From the NCBI GenBank assembly GCA_015067005.1, contig SVNH01000003.1, forward strand, positions 62,001 through 126,000: a DNA stretch of 64,000 nucleotides, in the 5' to 3' direction. Both the position numbers and the translations under genes were made by a program. Of the stretch, positions 57,251 to 64,000 are shown one piece after another. Positions within the stretch are counted from its first letter, which is position 1. Every line of letters begins with the position of its first letter. Source of the stretch: Ruminococcus flavefaciens. Lineage in GTDB: Bacteria > Bacillota > Clostridia > Oscillospirales > Ruminococcaceae. The notes under the pieces are model-generated. The model was not told where the DNA came from and made no database searches. It worked only from the letters and a program-made list of their open reading frames with translations.

Positions 57251-59947
57251 ATGAGCAGATTTAAACAGATAAAAAAACGAACTGCTTCTGCATTAGCCGC
57301 TGTTATCATAGGCGCGGTCTCATTAACACCATCAGCTGTTGTTATGATGCCTGTTGCTGATGCAGGTCAGCAGCTTGGTCAGACGGATTTCGATGACGGT
57401 GTAGGCTTACCGTGGCATATCGTTGAATCCGCCCCCGGCGAAATGGATTTTGAAATAGACAACGGCGTTTATAAGACCACTATCATCAATCCGGGCGGCG
57501 CTTCAAAAGGCGGCGAGGACAGATGGGACTGTCAGTTCCGTCACAGAGGTCTTAAAATAGTTTCCGGACATAAATACAGGGTGCAGTATGAGATAACTGC
57601 TTCCAAAAGCGGTAAATACTACACTAAGATAGGCAATCTTGACGGAGATGTCGAGATATGGCATAATATGTCCACAAATGACAGCGATTTCAACTCAACA
57701 TGGGATCTGATACCGCTCAATGCCAATGAAACAAAAAAGGTCGATCTGACCTTCACTGCCGGAAAGTCACTGGACGTTGCTGAGTGGGCATTCCACCTCG
57801 GCGGCGATGGTCAGTACACTCCCGGCGGATGCTTCCCCGAAGGCACTGAAATAACCTTTGACAATATGTCACTCATCGACCTCGATGGTGACGAGAACGA
57901 TTACATTCACCCCGAAGAATACGAACGCGCTGAGATAATCACCAATCAGGTCGGCTATTTCACTGACAGAGCCAAGAAAGCTACTCTCCTCTGCGATGAC
58001 AAGAGCGGAGTTGATTTCGAGATACTTGATTCATCAGGGAAGAGCGTTTATTCCGGCGAATCCACCCCGTTCGGACATGATGACGATTCCGATGACGATG
58101 TACACATAATCGACTTCTCTGACTTCAACGATGAAGGTACTTTCACTATAAAAGCAGATAACGGCGCCGAAAGCCATGAATTCACTATCGGCGATAATCC
58201 GTCATTCTCGGCTCTTCTCTATGATTCCCTCAACTATTTCTATCAGAACCGCAGCGGTATCGAGATCGAGAGCCAGTTCATAACATCCGGCGATAAAAAA
58301 GCACTTGCCCGTGCCGCAGGTCATCCGAAGGATATGGCTGAGATCGAGCAGACATGGGGCTATTCCGGCAGCAAGGGCTCTATCGACGTTACCGGCGGCT
58401 GGTACGATGCCGGTGACCACGGCAAATACGTCGTAAACGGCGGCTTCTCCCTCTGGCTCATGCAGAATCAGTACGAGACCGCTGTAAAGTACGGATTTGA
58501 GGACGTTTACGCTGACGGAACCATGAACATCCCTGAGAATAATAACTCCTATCCTGATCTTCTCGATGAAGCCCGCTGGGAAATGGAGTGGATGCTCAAA
58601 ATGATCGTTTCTGACGGCGATTATAAAGGCATGGCTTACCACAAAGCCCATGACGAAAAATGGACTGCTCTCGGTATCGCCCCGGCTGATGATAAAATGA
58701 AGCGTATCGTCAAACCGCCTACGACTGCCGCTACGCTCAATCTCGCCGCCTGTGCAGCACAGTCTTACAGACTTTGGAAGGACATCGACTCAAGCTTTGC
58801 CAAAGAGTGTCTCGAAGCAGCAAAGAACGCATATGAAGCCGCTCAGGAACACCCTAAGATGTTCGCTCCGCTTGACGAGTCTATCGGCGGCGGTGCTTAC
58901 GGTGATGATGATGTCTCAGACGAGTTCTACTGGGCTGCCTGCGAACTCTATCTTGCTACCGGCGATGATTCCTACTACAAGGACATGAAGGACTCCGACT
59001 TCTTTCTTGATGTTCCGACTTCCCTTGACGGCGGTGAAAGCGTCGATTCCGTCGGAAGCTTTGATTGGGGACACACCGCTGCTCTTGGCACTTTCAGTCT
59101 TGCACTCAATGAAAAATCTATCGAATCAGGCGATTTCAGCAAGGTCAAGGACAATATCATCAAGGCTTCCGATCACTATCTCGAAATGGAAGAGGATCAG
59201 GGATACGGTATGCCTTACGCTCAGAGCACTATCAGCTACAACGACAGCGATAAGGGCTATCTCTGGGGGTCAAACTCATTCGTTGCAGATAATGCTATCG
59301 TATGCGCCTATGCTTATCTGCTCTCGGATTCGGATGACCATATGAACGGTGCTATTGCCGGTCTGGACTATCTCCTCGGCAGAAATGCTATGGACTACTC
59401 TTATGTAACGGGATACGGCAGTCACGCTATCGAGTACCCTCATCACAGATTCTGGGCTTACCTCATCGACACTACCTTCCCTAAAGCGCCTAATGGTGTA
59501 ATGTGCGGCGGTCCGAACTCTGGTATGCAGGATCCGTGGGTACAGGGCAGCGGCTGGAAGAAAGGTAAGATCGCACCTCAGAAGTGCTACCTTGACCACA
59601 TCGAGGCATGGTCGGTCAATGAATGTACTATCAACTGGAACGCTTCCCTCGCATGGCTTACAGGCTTTATCGCTCAGGAGAACTGCGGTATCGAAGTCGG
59701 CGCTGTAAACACTGCCGAGCCAGCAACTCAGGCAGCTTCAAAAGCTAAAAAGGACGAGGAAACAACTACTCAGAAGTCCACCAAAGCTTCAAAGACTACC
59801 GCTGCCACAACAACTGCTTCAAGCAGCGATTCCGGAAGCGACAAAGCCGACATCCGCGTTGTTGCTATCATTGCAGGTGCAGTTATAATCGGACTTATCT
59901 CAATAGAAATGTTCATATATAAACTCATAAAAATGAAAAAGAAATAA
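57251..59947 (+). CDS. Membrane-anchored GH9 cellulase: CBM4-like, Ig-like, GH9, TM anchor
   Basis: An 898-residue exported enzyme with a signal peptide at 1-38. A CBM4-like module (39-210), an Ig-like domain (228-312) and a GH9 domain (about 318-808) follow. Catalytic residues are D386/D389 in WYDAGDHGKY and E791 in SVNECTINWN, with HHRFWAYL the His motif. The Thr/Ser/Lys linker (820-865) leads to one C-terminal transmembrane helix (about 869-889) and a KLIKMKKK stop-transfer tail. There is no dockerin. It is clearly paralogous to the 22.9-26.0 kb GH9 in all three shared modules, differing only in the anchoring device. AAATGGAGG upstream; own promoter. Confidence 0.95.
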   Translation: MSRFKQIKKRTASALAAVIIGAVSLTPSAVVMMPVADAGQQLGQTDFDDGVGLPWHIVESAPGEMDFEIDNGVYKTTIINPGGASKGGEDRWDCQFRHRGLKIVSGHKYRVQYEITASKSGKYYTKIGNLDGDVEIWHNMSTNDSDFNSTWDLIPLNANETKKVDLTFTAGKSLDVAEWAFHLGGDGQYTPGGCFPEGTEITFDNMSLIDLDGDENDYIHPEEYERAEIITNQVGYFTDRAKKATLLCDDKSGVDFEILDSSGKSVYSGESTPFGHDDDSDDDVHIIDFSDFNDEGTFTIKADNGAESHEFTIGDNPSFSALLYDSLNYFYQNRSGIEIESQFITSGDKKALARAAGHPKDMAEIEQTWGYSGSKGSIDVTGGWYDAGDHGKYVVNGGFSLWLMQNQYETAVKYGFEDVYADGTMNIPENNNSYPDLLDEARWEMEWMLKMIVSDGDYKGMAYHKAHDEKWTALGIAPADDKMKRIVKPPTTAATLNLAACAAQSYRLWKDIDSSFAKECLEAAKNAYEAAQEHPKMFAPLDESIGGGAYGDDDVSDEFYWAACELYLATGDDSYYKDMKDSDFFLDVPTSLDGGESVDSVGSFDWGHTAALGTFSLALNEKSIESGDFSKVKDNIIKASDHYLEMEEDQGYGMPYAQSTISYNDSDKGYLWGSNSFVADNAIVCAYAYLLSDSDDHMNGAIAGLDYLLGRNAMDYSYVTGYGSHAIEYPHHRFWAYLIDTTFPKAPNGVMCGGPNSGMQDPWVQGSGWKKGKIAPQKCYLDHIEAWSVNECTINWNASLAWLTGFIAQENCGIEVGAVNTAEPATQAASKAKKDEETTTQKSTKASKTTAATTTASSSDSGSDKADIRVVAIIAGAVIIGLISIEMFIYKLIKMKKK

Positions 59948-59951
59948 TGAA

Positions 59952-60071
59952 AACAGCCGTATAAGGGGAGCCCCCCTCTGGCGGAATCGTGGCATAAAAT
60001 TACCGAGCCCATAATTTCAGGCTCGGTAACCCTCTTTTTCCGTAAGGGAAGCAGCCTAATATGCGGCTGTT
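59952..60071. other. Strongly self-complementary non-coding segment after the GH9 gene
   Basis: Outer arms AACAGCCG (59952-59959) and CGGCTGTT (60064-60071) enclose a GGGGAGCCCC hairpin and a perfect TTACCGAGCC / GGCTCGGTAA stem (60000-60029). A CCCT / AGGG hairpin with an internal T-run follows. The inner stem plus CTTTTT probably terminates the GH9 transcript. The enclosing arms suggest a larger branched structure or a small foldback repeat. Confidence 0.6.
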
Positions 60072-60074
60072 CTC

Positions 60075-60179
60075 TCACTCACAGGATTCAGCAGACTTAT
60101 TGTCCTTCACGTCTGAGGAATTCTTTTTGCTGCTTGACGAATTCTCGTGATCGTGTTCTTTGTTCTTATGCTTGCTCAT
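60075..60179 (-). CDS. Possible 34-residue charged peptide
   Basis: ATG 60179 to TGA 60075 encodes a peptide beginning MSKHKNKEHDHENSSSSKKN and ending SAESCE. It is very polar (Lys, His, Ser, Asn, Glu), with one Cys near the end. Purine-rich AAAGGCAGG precedes the start at modest distance. It lies downstream of the amylase terminator and has no evident own promoter. Composition could also arise by chance, so this is tentative. Confidence 0.3.
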   Translation of the reverse strand: MSKHKNKEHDHENSSSSKKNSSDVKDNKSAESCE

Positions 60180-60237
60180 AGCTTACCTGCCTTTCTCCGC
60201 ATCCGGCACGTAAGCTTCATCTGCTGTGCGGAAACAG

Positions 60238-60306
60238 AAAAGCCGTCAATATCGTACCGTCAGGGATATAACATTTTCCCCGCAACGATATTATTGACGG
60301 CTTTTT
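60238..60306 (-). terminator. Terminator of the GH13 gene
   Basis: Long arms AAAGCCGTCAATATCGT and ACGATATTATTGACGGCTTT (one bulge) enclose a 29-base loop, with A- and T-runs outside. It lies about 16 bases after the GH13 stop. Confidence 0.85.
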
Positions 60307-60321
60307 ACTATTTATTCATTA

Positions 60322-61914
60322 TCAGTCAATTTTTTCAAATCTTCTGACATCCCCTGCTTTATCGACGAACATTGTCTTAGGTCTTGCCCAGACCTTGCCA
60401 TCAGCAAGTGAACGGTAAACTACGAGTTCCTCATTTGTTTCACTATGACGCGCAACATCTATGAGCTCATACTCTCCGCCCTTGAAATGGCGATACTTTG
60501 CCCCCGGAATGATCTCGGTATCATGGTCTTCAGCAGCAATTTCATTCTTATTTGCAATATCGGTATTATTCACAATATCATCAGCTACGATTATCATTGA
60601 GGTAAACGGCTGAAGAGTTATATGTGCATTTCCATTCTCGACTGTAACCTGCTCGGCACTAAGAACATCAACCAATGCCCCCAGATGAGTTCCAAAATTG
60701 AAATCATAAGAATAATCAGCAAGGTTAAGTGCAATATATACCACCTGATCGCCAAGATACTTCTTGAACAACAGCTGCTGATTTGTTATCTGTATGCGTT
60801 CATAAGTGCCTGTACGGAGTGCAGGGTAAGCACGATATATCCTGCCGAGCTTTACAATATGATTATACAGTTCATGGTTGACCATACCAAGATCAGCAAG
60901 ATGCAGGCACGGACGAAGATTGTCATCAGACTGATTCTCCTTGCGTCCCTGAATACCGTATTCACTTCCGTAGTAGATCGAAGGTATGCCCGGCATACAG
61001 TACATGAGCGTATAAACAAGCGGAAGCTGTGCCTGATTTATGAGAGTGCTTGCAAGACGGTTGACATCATGATTATCAACAAAGTTATAGAGGTTGATAT
61101 TTCTGTAAATACCGCCATTCGCACCAGACTGTCTGTTTATAGAGTAGTCTATCTCGAAATAGTTCTTATCGTTATGTGAAGAATAGAGTCCCTTATAGCA
61201 CTCATAGTTTGTAACGCTGTCCAGCATCTCAGGGTTAGCCCAGCGATTATAGTCACCGTGGATTATCTCGCCCATAAGCCAGAAATCAGGCTTTTTACCC
61301 TTGCAGAAGCTGCGTATTCTCTTGAAGAAATCGAAGTCGATACAATCAGCCGCATCGAAACGTATACCATCTATACCGAAGGACTCTATCCAGTAGTTGA
61401 TAGCGTCGATTATGTGATCGCATACGCCTACATTGCGAAGATTAAGCTTTACAAGGTTATAGTGGCCATTCCAGCCCTCATACCAGAATGGGTCACCGCA
61501 TGGACTCTGTCCGTTGAAATTGAGGTTCTGGAACCAGTCACAATAACCTGAGCTCTGTCCCTTTTCCTGAATATCAACAAACTGCGGGAACTTTCTTCCA
61601 ACATGGTTAAATACACCGTCAAGAATGACTCTTATACCATTCTCATGGAGTTTATCACATATGAAGCGGAATGAGTTATTATCACCGAGACGGCGGTCGA
61701 TCGTCTTATAATCTATCGTATCATATCCATGCTCGCAAGATTCAAAAACCGGTCCGAAATAAACTGCATCAACGTTCATTTCCTTGAAATGCGGTATCCA
61801 GTCCAGCACTTTATCAAGCCTATAAACTACGTCACCGCCATCGTTGAACTTCGGCGCTCCGCAGAATCCCAACGGGTAAATATGATAGATTATGGCATTA
61901 TCGTACCAATTCAT
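60322..61914 (-). CDS. GH13 alpha-amylase-family enzyme with C-terminal DUF1653
   Basis: A 530-residue cytoplasmic protein (no signal peptide). The GH13 barrel is complete, with IYHIYPLGFCGAP at the start, GVFNHVG (region I) and GIRFDAADCID (nucleophile Asp187). MGEIIHG has the acid/base Glu216, and NFVDNHD the transition-state Asp283. A beta-sandwich domain C follows (about 385-450). The last 65 residues (GAKYRHFKGGEYELIDVARHSETNEELVVYRSL, WARPKTMF) are a DUF1653 domain, normally found alone. The enzyme likely acts on short alpha-glucans or glycogen. AAAGGAG ribosome binding site; probably cotranscribed with the HD gene 73 bases upstream. Confidence 0.92.
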   Translation of the reverse strand: MNWYDNAIIYHIYPLGFCGAPKFNDGGDVVYRLDKVLDWIPHFKEMNVDAVYFGPVFESCEHGYDTIDYKTIDRRLGDNNSFRFICDKLHENGIRVILDGVFNHVGRKFPQFVDIQEKGQSSGYCDWFQNLNFNGQSPCGDPFWYEGWNGHYNLVKLNLRNVGVCDHIIDAINYWIESFGIDGIRFDAADCIDFDFFKRIRSFCKGKKPDFWLMGEIIHGDYNRWANPEMLDSVTNYECYKGLYSSHNDKNYFEIDYSINRQSGANGGIYRNINLYNFVDNHDVNRLASTLINQAQLPLVYTLMYCMPGIPSIYYGSEYGIQGRKENQSDDNLRPCLHLADLGMVNHELYNHIVKLGRIYRAYPALRTGTYERIQITNQQLLFKKYLGDQVVYIALNLADYSYDFNFGTHLGALVDVLSAEQVTVENGNAHITLQPFTSMIIVADDIVNNTDIANKNEIAAEDHDTEIIPGAKYRHFKGGEYELIDVARHSETNEELVVYRSLADGKVWARPKTMFVDKAGDVRRFEKID

Positions 61915-61987
61915 GTTTCACTTCTCCTTTAATAGCTGTATTATACCGCATTCCACCCCTATGAATGCGAATATAATTCGGTTTATG

Positions 61988-62581
61988 TCATTTACTGCTG
62001 CCTTCGAGGTAATATGAAGCCTCCATATCAGCAACATTGAGTGCAAGAGCCAGCGGATACATTTCCAGCGCCTTTCCAATGACGTTCTTGTCCTCGATTC
62101 CTGAGAATCCCATATGATAACGGATAGCGAATGCCTCTTCGCGTGTAAGCCTGTCATCTCCATAGAAAAAACCGGAAAGGATATATACTGATTTCTCGCC
62201 GTGCCCATACGGCAGAGTATCATTTATCGTATAATATGGTACCTTTTCCCATACGCCTTCATCGTTCTTCTTATTGCGGTAATCCACAGTGTAGAAATTG
62301 ATCTTGCAGACATCATGCAGAAGAGCAACGATAGCAATAGTCTCTTCCGAGTAGTCCATGCCGTAAAGCTCCTTTGTGCGCGGACGCGAAAGGTAGTCTT
62401 TAAGACAATGATAGACATTCAGGCTATGCTGAACAAGTCCTCCCTCATACGATCCATGAAAGCGGGTACTGCTCGGGGCGGTAAAGAAGTCGCTTTTTTT
62501 CAGGTATTCGAGAAGTTTATCAGCACCGCCGCGCTTGATATTCTCAGTATAAATAGATATAAATTCTTCCTTCGGAGTCAT
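61988..62581 (-). CDS. HD-domain hydrolase
   Basis: A 197-residue HD-superfamily protein. Metal ligands are visible in LVQHSLNVYHCL, IVALLHDVCKI (the HD pair) and, downstream, GHGEKSVYIL and AIRYHMGF. The order of H-HD-H-H resembles YhaM-type and related nucleotide or RNA phosphohydrolases, but without an OB domain. Substrate unknown. The start at 62581 follows GAGGTG; the frame opens four codons earlier at a TTG without a ribosome binding site. First gene before GH13 on the same strand. Confidence 0.85.
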   Translation of the reverse strand: MTPKEEFISIYTENIKRGGADKLLEYLKKSDFFTAPSSTRFHGSYEGGLVQHSLNVYHCLKDYLSRPRTKELYGMDYSEETIAIVALLHDVCKINFYTVDYRNKKNDEGVWEKVPYYTINDTLPYGHGEKSVYILSGFFYGDDRLTREEAFAIRYHMGFSGIEDKNVIGKALEMYPLALALNVADMEASYYLEGSSK

Positions 62582-62619
62582 ATTACACCTCAAAATTCAC
62601 GTTAATTGTGTTCATAATA

Positions 62620-62648
62620 ATTATATCACATACCGTTATTATATTCAA
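62620..62648 (-). promoter_or_regulatory. Sigma-A promoter of the HD-GH13 pair
   Basis: Reading leftward: TTGAAT (62648-62643), 17 bases, TATAAT (62625-62620), TG one base before the -10. Confidence 0.78.
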
Positions 62649-62655
62649 TAGGTGA

Positions 62656-64000
62656 TTAAGATTTTATACTTTTTTCGTTAAATTCAAACAAAAAGTAATA
62701 AAAATATTTGTCATAATAAGCAAGTTCCCCGCGGACTGCAAGCTCATATCCCGGAAACGAAAACTCAGTATCCGGCGATTCACTGCGTACTACAACATAA
62801 TCAGCCTTGCCGCTGCGGATATAGTATTCCTGAGCTGCTTTCATTTCCGGTACATCCATGTTATTCAGGCAGAAATAGCGAAATTCCGGAACCTGTCCGG
62901 CAGCAAGATAGAAGCCGCCGTCAATAAAGCCATAGTTCAGCAGACTTCCGCCACCTCTTGAAGCTATATATTCTGCAAACTGATACTGTGGGAGTTCTGC
63001 TTTGCTTTGTCCGAGCATATAGACATTCCGGCTGGTCTTAAAGCTGATTGCTGTACCTGCCAGCAGACTGAATACACTGCAAAAGACATACGCTCTGCGC
63101 GGCAGTGTCACACCTCGCTTATGGAAGCATTCTTCCGCAGCGCTTATCATTTCATCAGCTGCCTGCGGCAGAAATACAGCCATTGCAAGCGGATAATACT
63201 GGTAACTGCTGTGTCCTCCGAATACCGTCAATGACATTATTATCAGAGAAGCAACAAAATATGCCGCCAAGCGATACTTTTTACGAACGAGCATTATCAG
63301 TATGCCTATGCAGACAGTCCAGAATACCGCCCCCATGAATACTCGCGCAAAATTCAGACCATCCGTGATATGCCGGAACGAAAATCCATCACCGCTTCCA
63401 TATCGGAAAAGATTATCATAAAAGTAAACACTGAAAAGGTCGTCCAATGCACTGTTCAGAGCATAGTATAAAAACACCGGCACACTTACCGCAGCTGCTC
63501 CTATGATCCCAAGAGCATAATTCCTGAGCAGCATACCCTTTTTGCAGGTTACTGTCATTGCAGCGATCGCCGCCGCAAATATACCAAGAAACGTGAATTT
63601 TATCCACAGTACCGCCCCCGCAAGGGCTCCGAGCATAAGCCATTCCCTGCCTGATGCCGACTCTTTGCCGGTCACCGCCCGATGACCTGCCATGTAAGCC
63701 CACATAGTCAGCGGCAGACACAATTCCTCAGCGCTGTCGCCATGACAAAATGCCTGCGAAGCATAGACCATTACTGCAATGACAGGAATTCCCCAGATCC
63801 TGTATCTTCCGCAGCTTTTCCGGAAAAACAGTGCAGCTTCAAACAAAAACGCTGATGCCGCTGTTACCTCTATCAGCCATACGCCTAAAAAAGAATCCTC
63901 GCTTATCCACGCCGCCAAAGTGTGGATGAAATACAGAACAGGACCTTTCTGCTCATAAAGATCGCGGTAAGGCACTTTCCCATGAAGACTTCCCCTGCCA
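62656..64000 (-). CDS. GT39-like integral membrane glycosyltransferase, 5' end missing
   Basis: The gene is cut by the right edge. The reading frame stays open to the last base and includes GEVFMGKVPYRDLYEQKGP. That motif is the conserved first extracytoplasmic loop of GT39/PMT-like (ArnT-type) glycosyltransferases, so the true start lies beyond the window. About 448 codons are present, with roughly nine transmembrane helices and a C-terminal soluble tail (YYIRSGKADYVVVRSESPD). Such enzymes use polyprenyl-phosphate sugars to modify surface polymers or proteins. The stop is 8 bases from the -35 of the HD gene. Confidence 0.85.
   Translation of the reverse strand, partial: GRGSLHGKVPYRDLYEQKGPVLYFIHTLAAWISEDSFLGVWLIEVTAASAFLFEAALFFRKSCGRYRIWGIPVIAVMVYASQAFCHGDSAEELCLPLTMWAYMAGHRAVTGKESASGREWLMLGALAGAVLWIKFTFLGIFAAAIAAMTVTCKKGMLLRNYALGIIGAAAVSVPVFLYYALNSALDDLFSVYFYDNLFRYGSGDGFSFRHITDGLNFARVFMGAVFWTVCIGILIMLVRKKYRLAAYFVASLIIMSLTVFGGHSSYQYYPLAMAVFLPQAADEMISAAEECFHKRGVTLPRRAYVFCSVFSLLAGTAISFKTSRNVYMLGQSKAELPQYQFAEYIASRGGGSLLNYGFIDGGFYLAAGQVPEFRYFCLNNMDVPEMKAAQEYYIRSGKADYVVVRSESPDTEFSFPGYELAVRGELAYYDKYFYYFLFEFNEKSIKS

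Noticed and set aside
1..64000. tRNA, rRNA, CRISPR, insertion sequences, prophage or integrase
   Set aside because: No cloverleaf-type sequence, regularly spaced repeat, transposase or phage gene was seen; gene content is chromosomal throughout.

Overview
The window looks like chromosomal DNA of a cellulolytic, cellulosome-forming Ruminococcus, closest in character to R. flavefaciens or a relative. Four secreted proteins end in type I dockerins. Three of these have the long spacer between the two Ca-binding repeats that is familiar from R. flavefaciens. Other Clostridia-type traits are an IspH-ribosomal protein S1 fusion, an alpha/beta-type small acid-soluble spore protein, Thr/Pro linkers and moderate GC. 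Species assignment is inference. No rRNA, tRNA, CRISPR array or insertion sequence was found. Nearly every promoter I could place is sigma-A-like with a 17-base spacer.

Layout. 1-5.3 kb: partial phoH, a CYTH protein, an orphan kinase-like protein behind two Spo0A-box matches, gap, a rhodanese-TtcA-like fusion, a small membrane protein and a SASP. 5.3-12.7 kb: degV, trmL, ruvX, pyrD-pyrK, a BspA-type leucine-rich-repeat protein, a Y-family polymerase with LexA boxes, and a YcxB-like membrane protein. 12.7-20.1 kb: an ABC-F ATPase and a class I aminotransferase converge on a ~320-base imperfect palindrome, followed by a transglutaminase-dockerin protein and a GGDEF-EAL protein. 20.4-22.8 kb: rpmG-secE-nusG-rplK-rplA with two L1-type leaders. 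22.9-32.3 kb: two dockerin-bearing GH9 cellulases and a PL1-PL9-dockerin pectate lyase. 32.5-44.7 kb: a membrane XRE regulator, then a tight leftward run (tepA, ftsK, ygiQ-like, ComEC-like MBL, DUF3006, BaiN-like, yccF, cmk, plsC, ispH-rpsA). 44.9-46.4 kb: NfeD and SPFH proteins.

46.9-52.0 kb is the most interesting stretch: a four-gene operon of MBOAT acyltransferase, DHHW/SGNH protein, FkbH-like loader and acyl carrier protein. Its logic parallels dltA-B-C-D, but an FkbH enzyme takes the place of the adenylating enzyme. This suggests surface-glycan decoration with a glyceryl-type or other hydroxyacyl group. It is followed by rlmB, a P1B-ATPase-like membrane protein that lacks the catalytic motifs (pseudo-ATPase), an LCP protein with a Gln/Tyr repeat tail, and a membrane-anchored GH9 that is a paralogue of the dockerin-bearing GH9. 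The right end holds a structured non-coding segment with a possible 34-residue ORF, a GH13-DUF1653 fusion, an HD-domain hydrolase and a truncated GT39-like membrane glycosyltransferase.

Working together: the secreted GH9, PL1-PL9 and transglutaminase-dockerin proteins fit plant cell-wall degradation on a cell-surface complex. The membrane-anchored GH9, LCP and MBOAT/FkbH genes concern the cell surface itself. The SASP and Spo0A-box promoter point to a sporulation programme, or its remnant.
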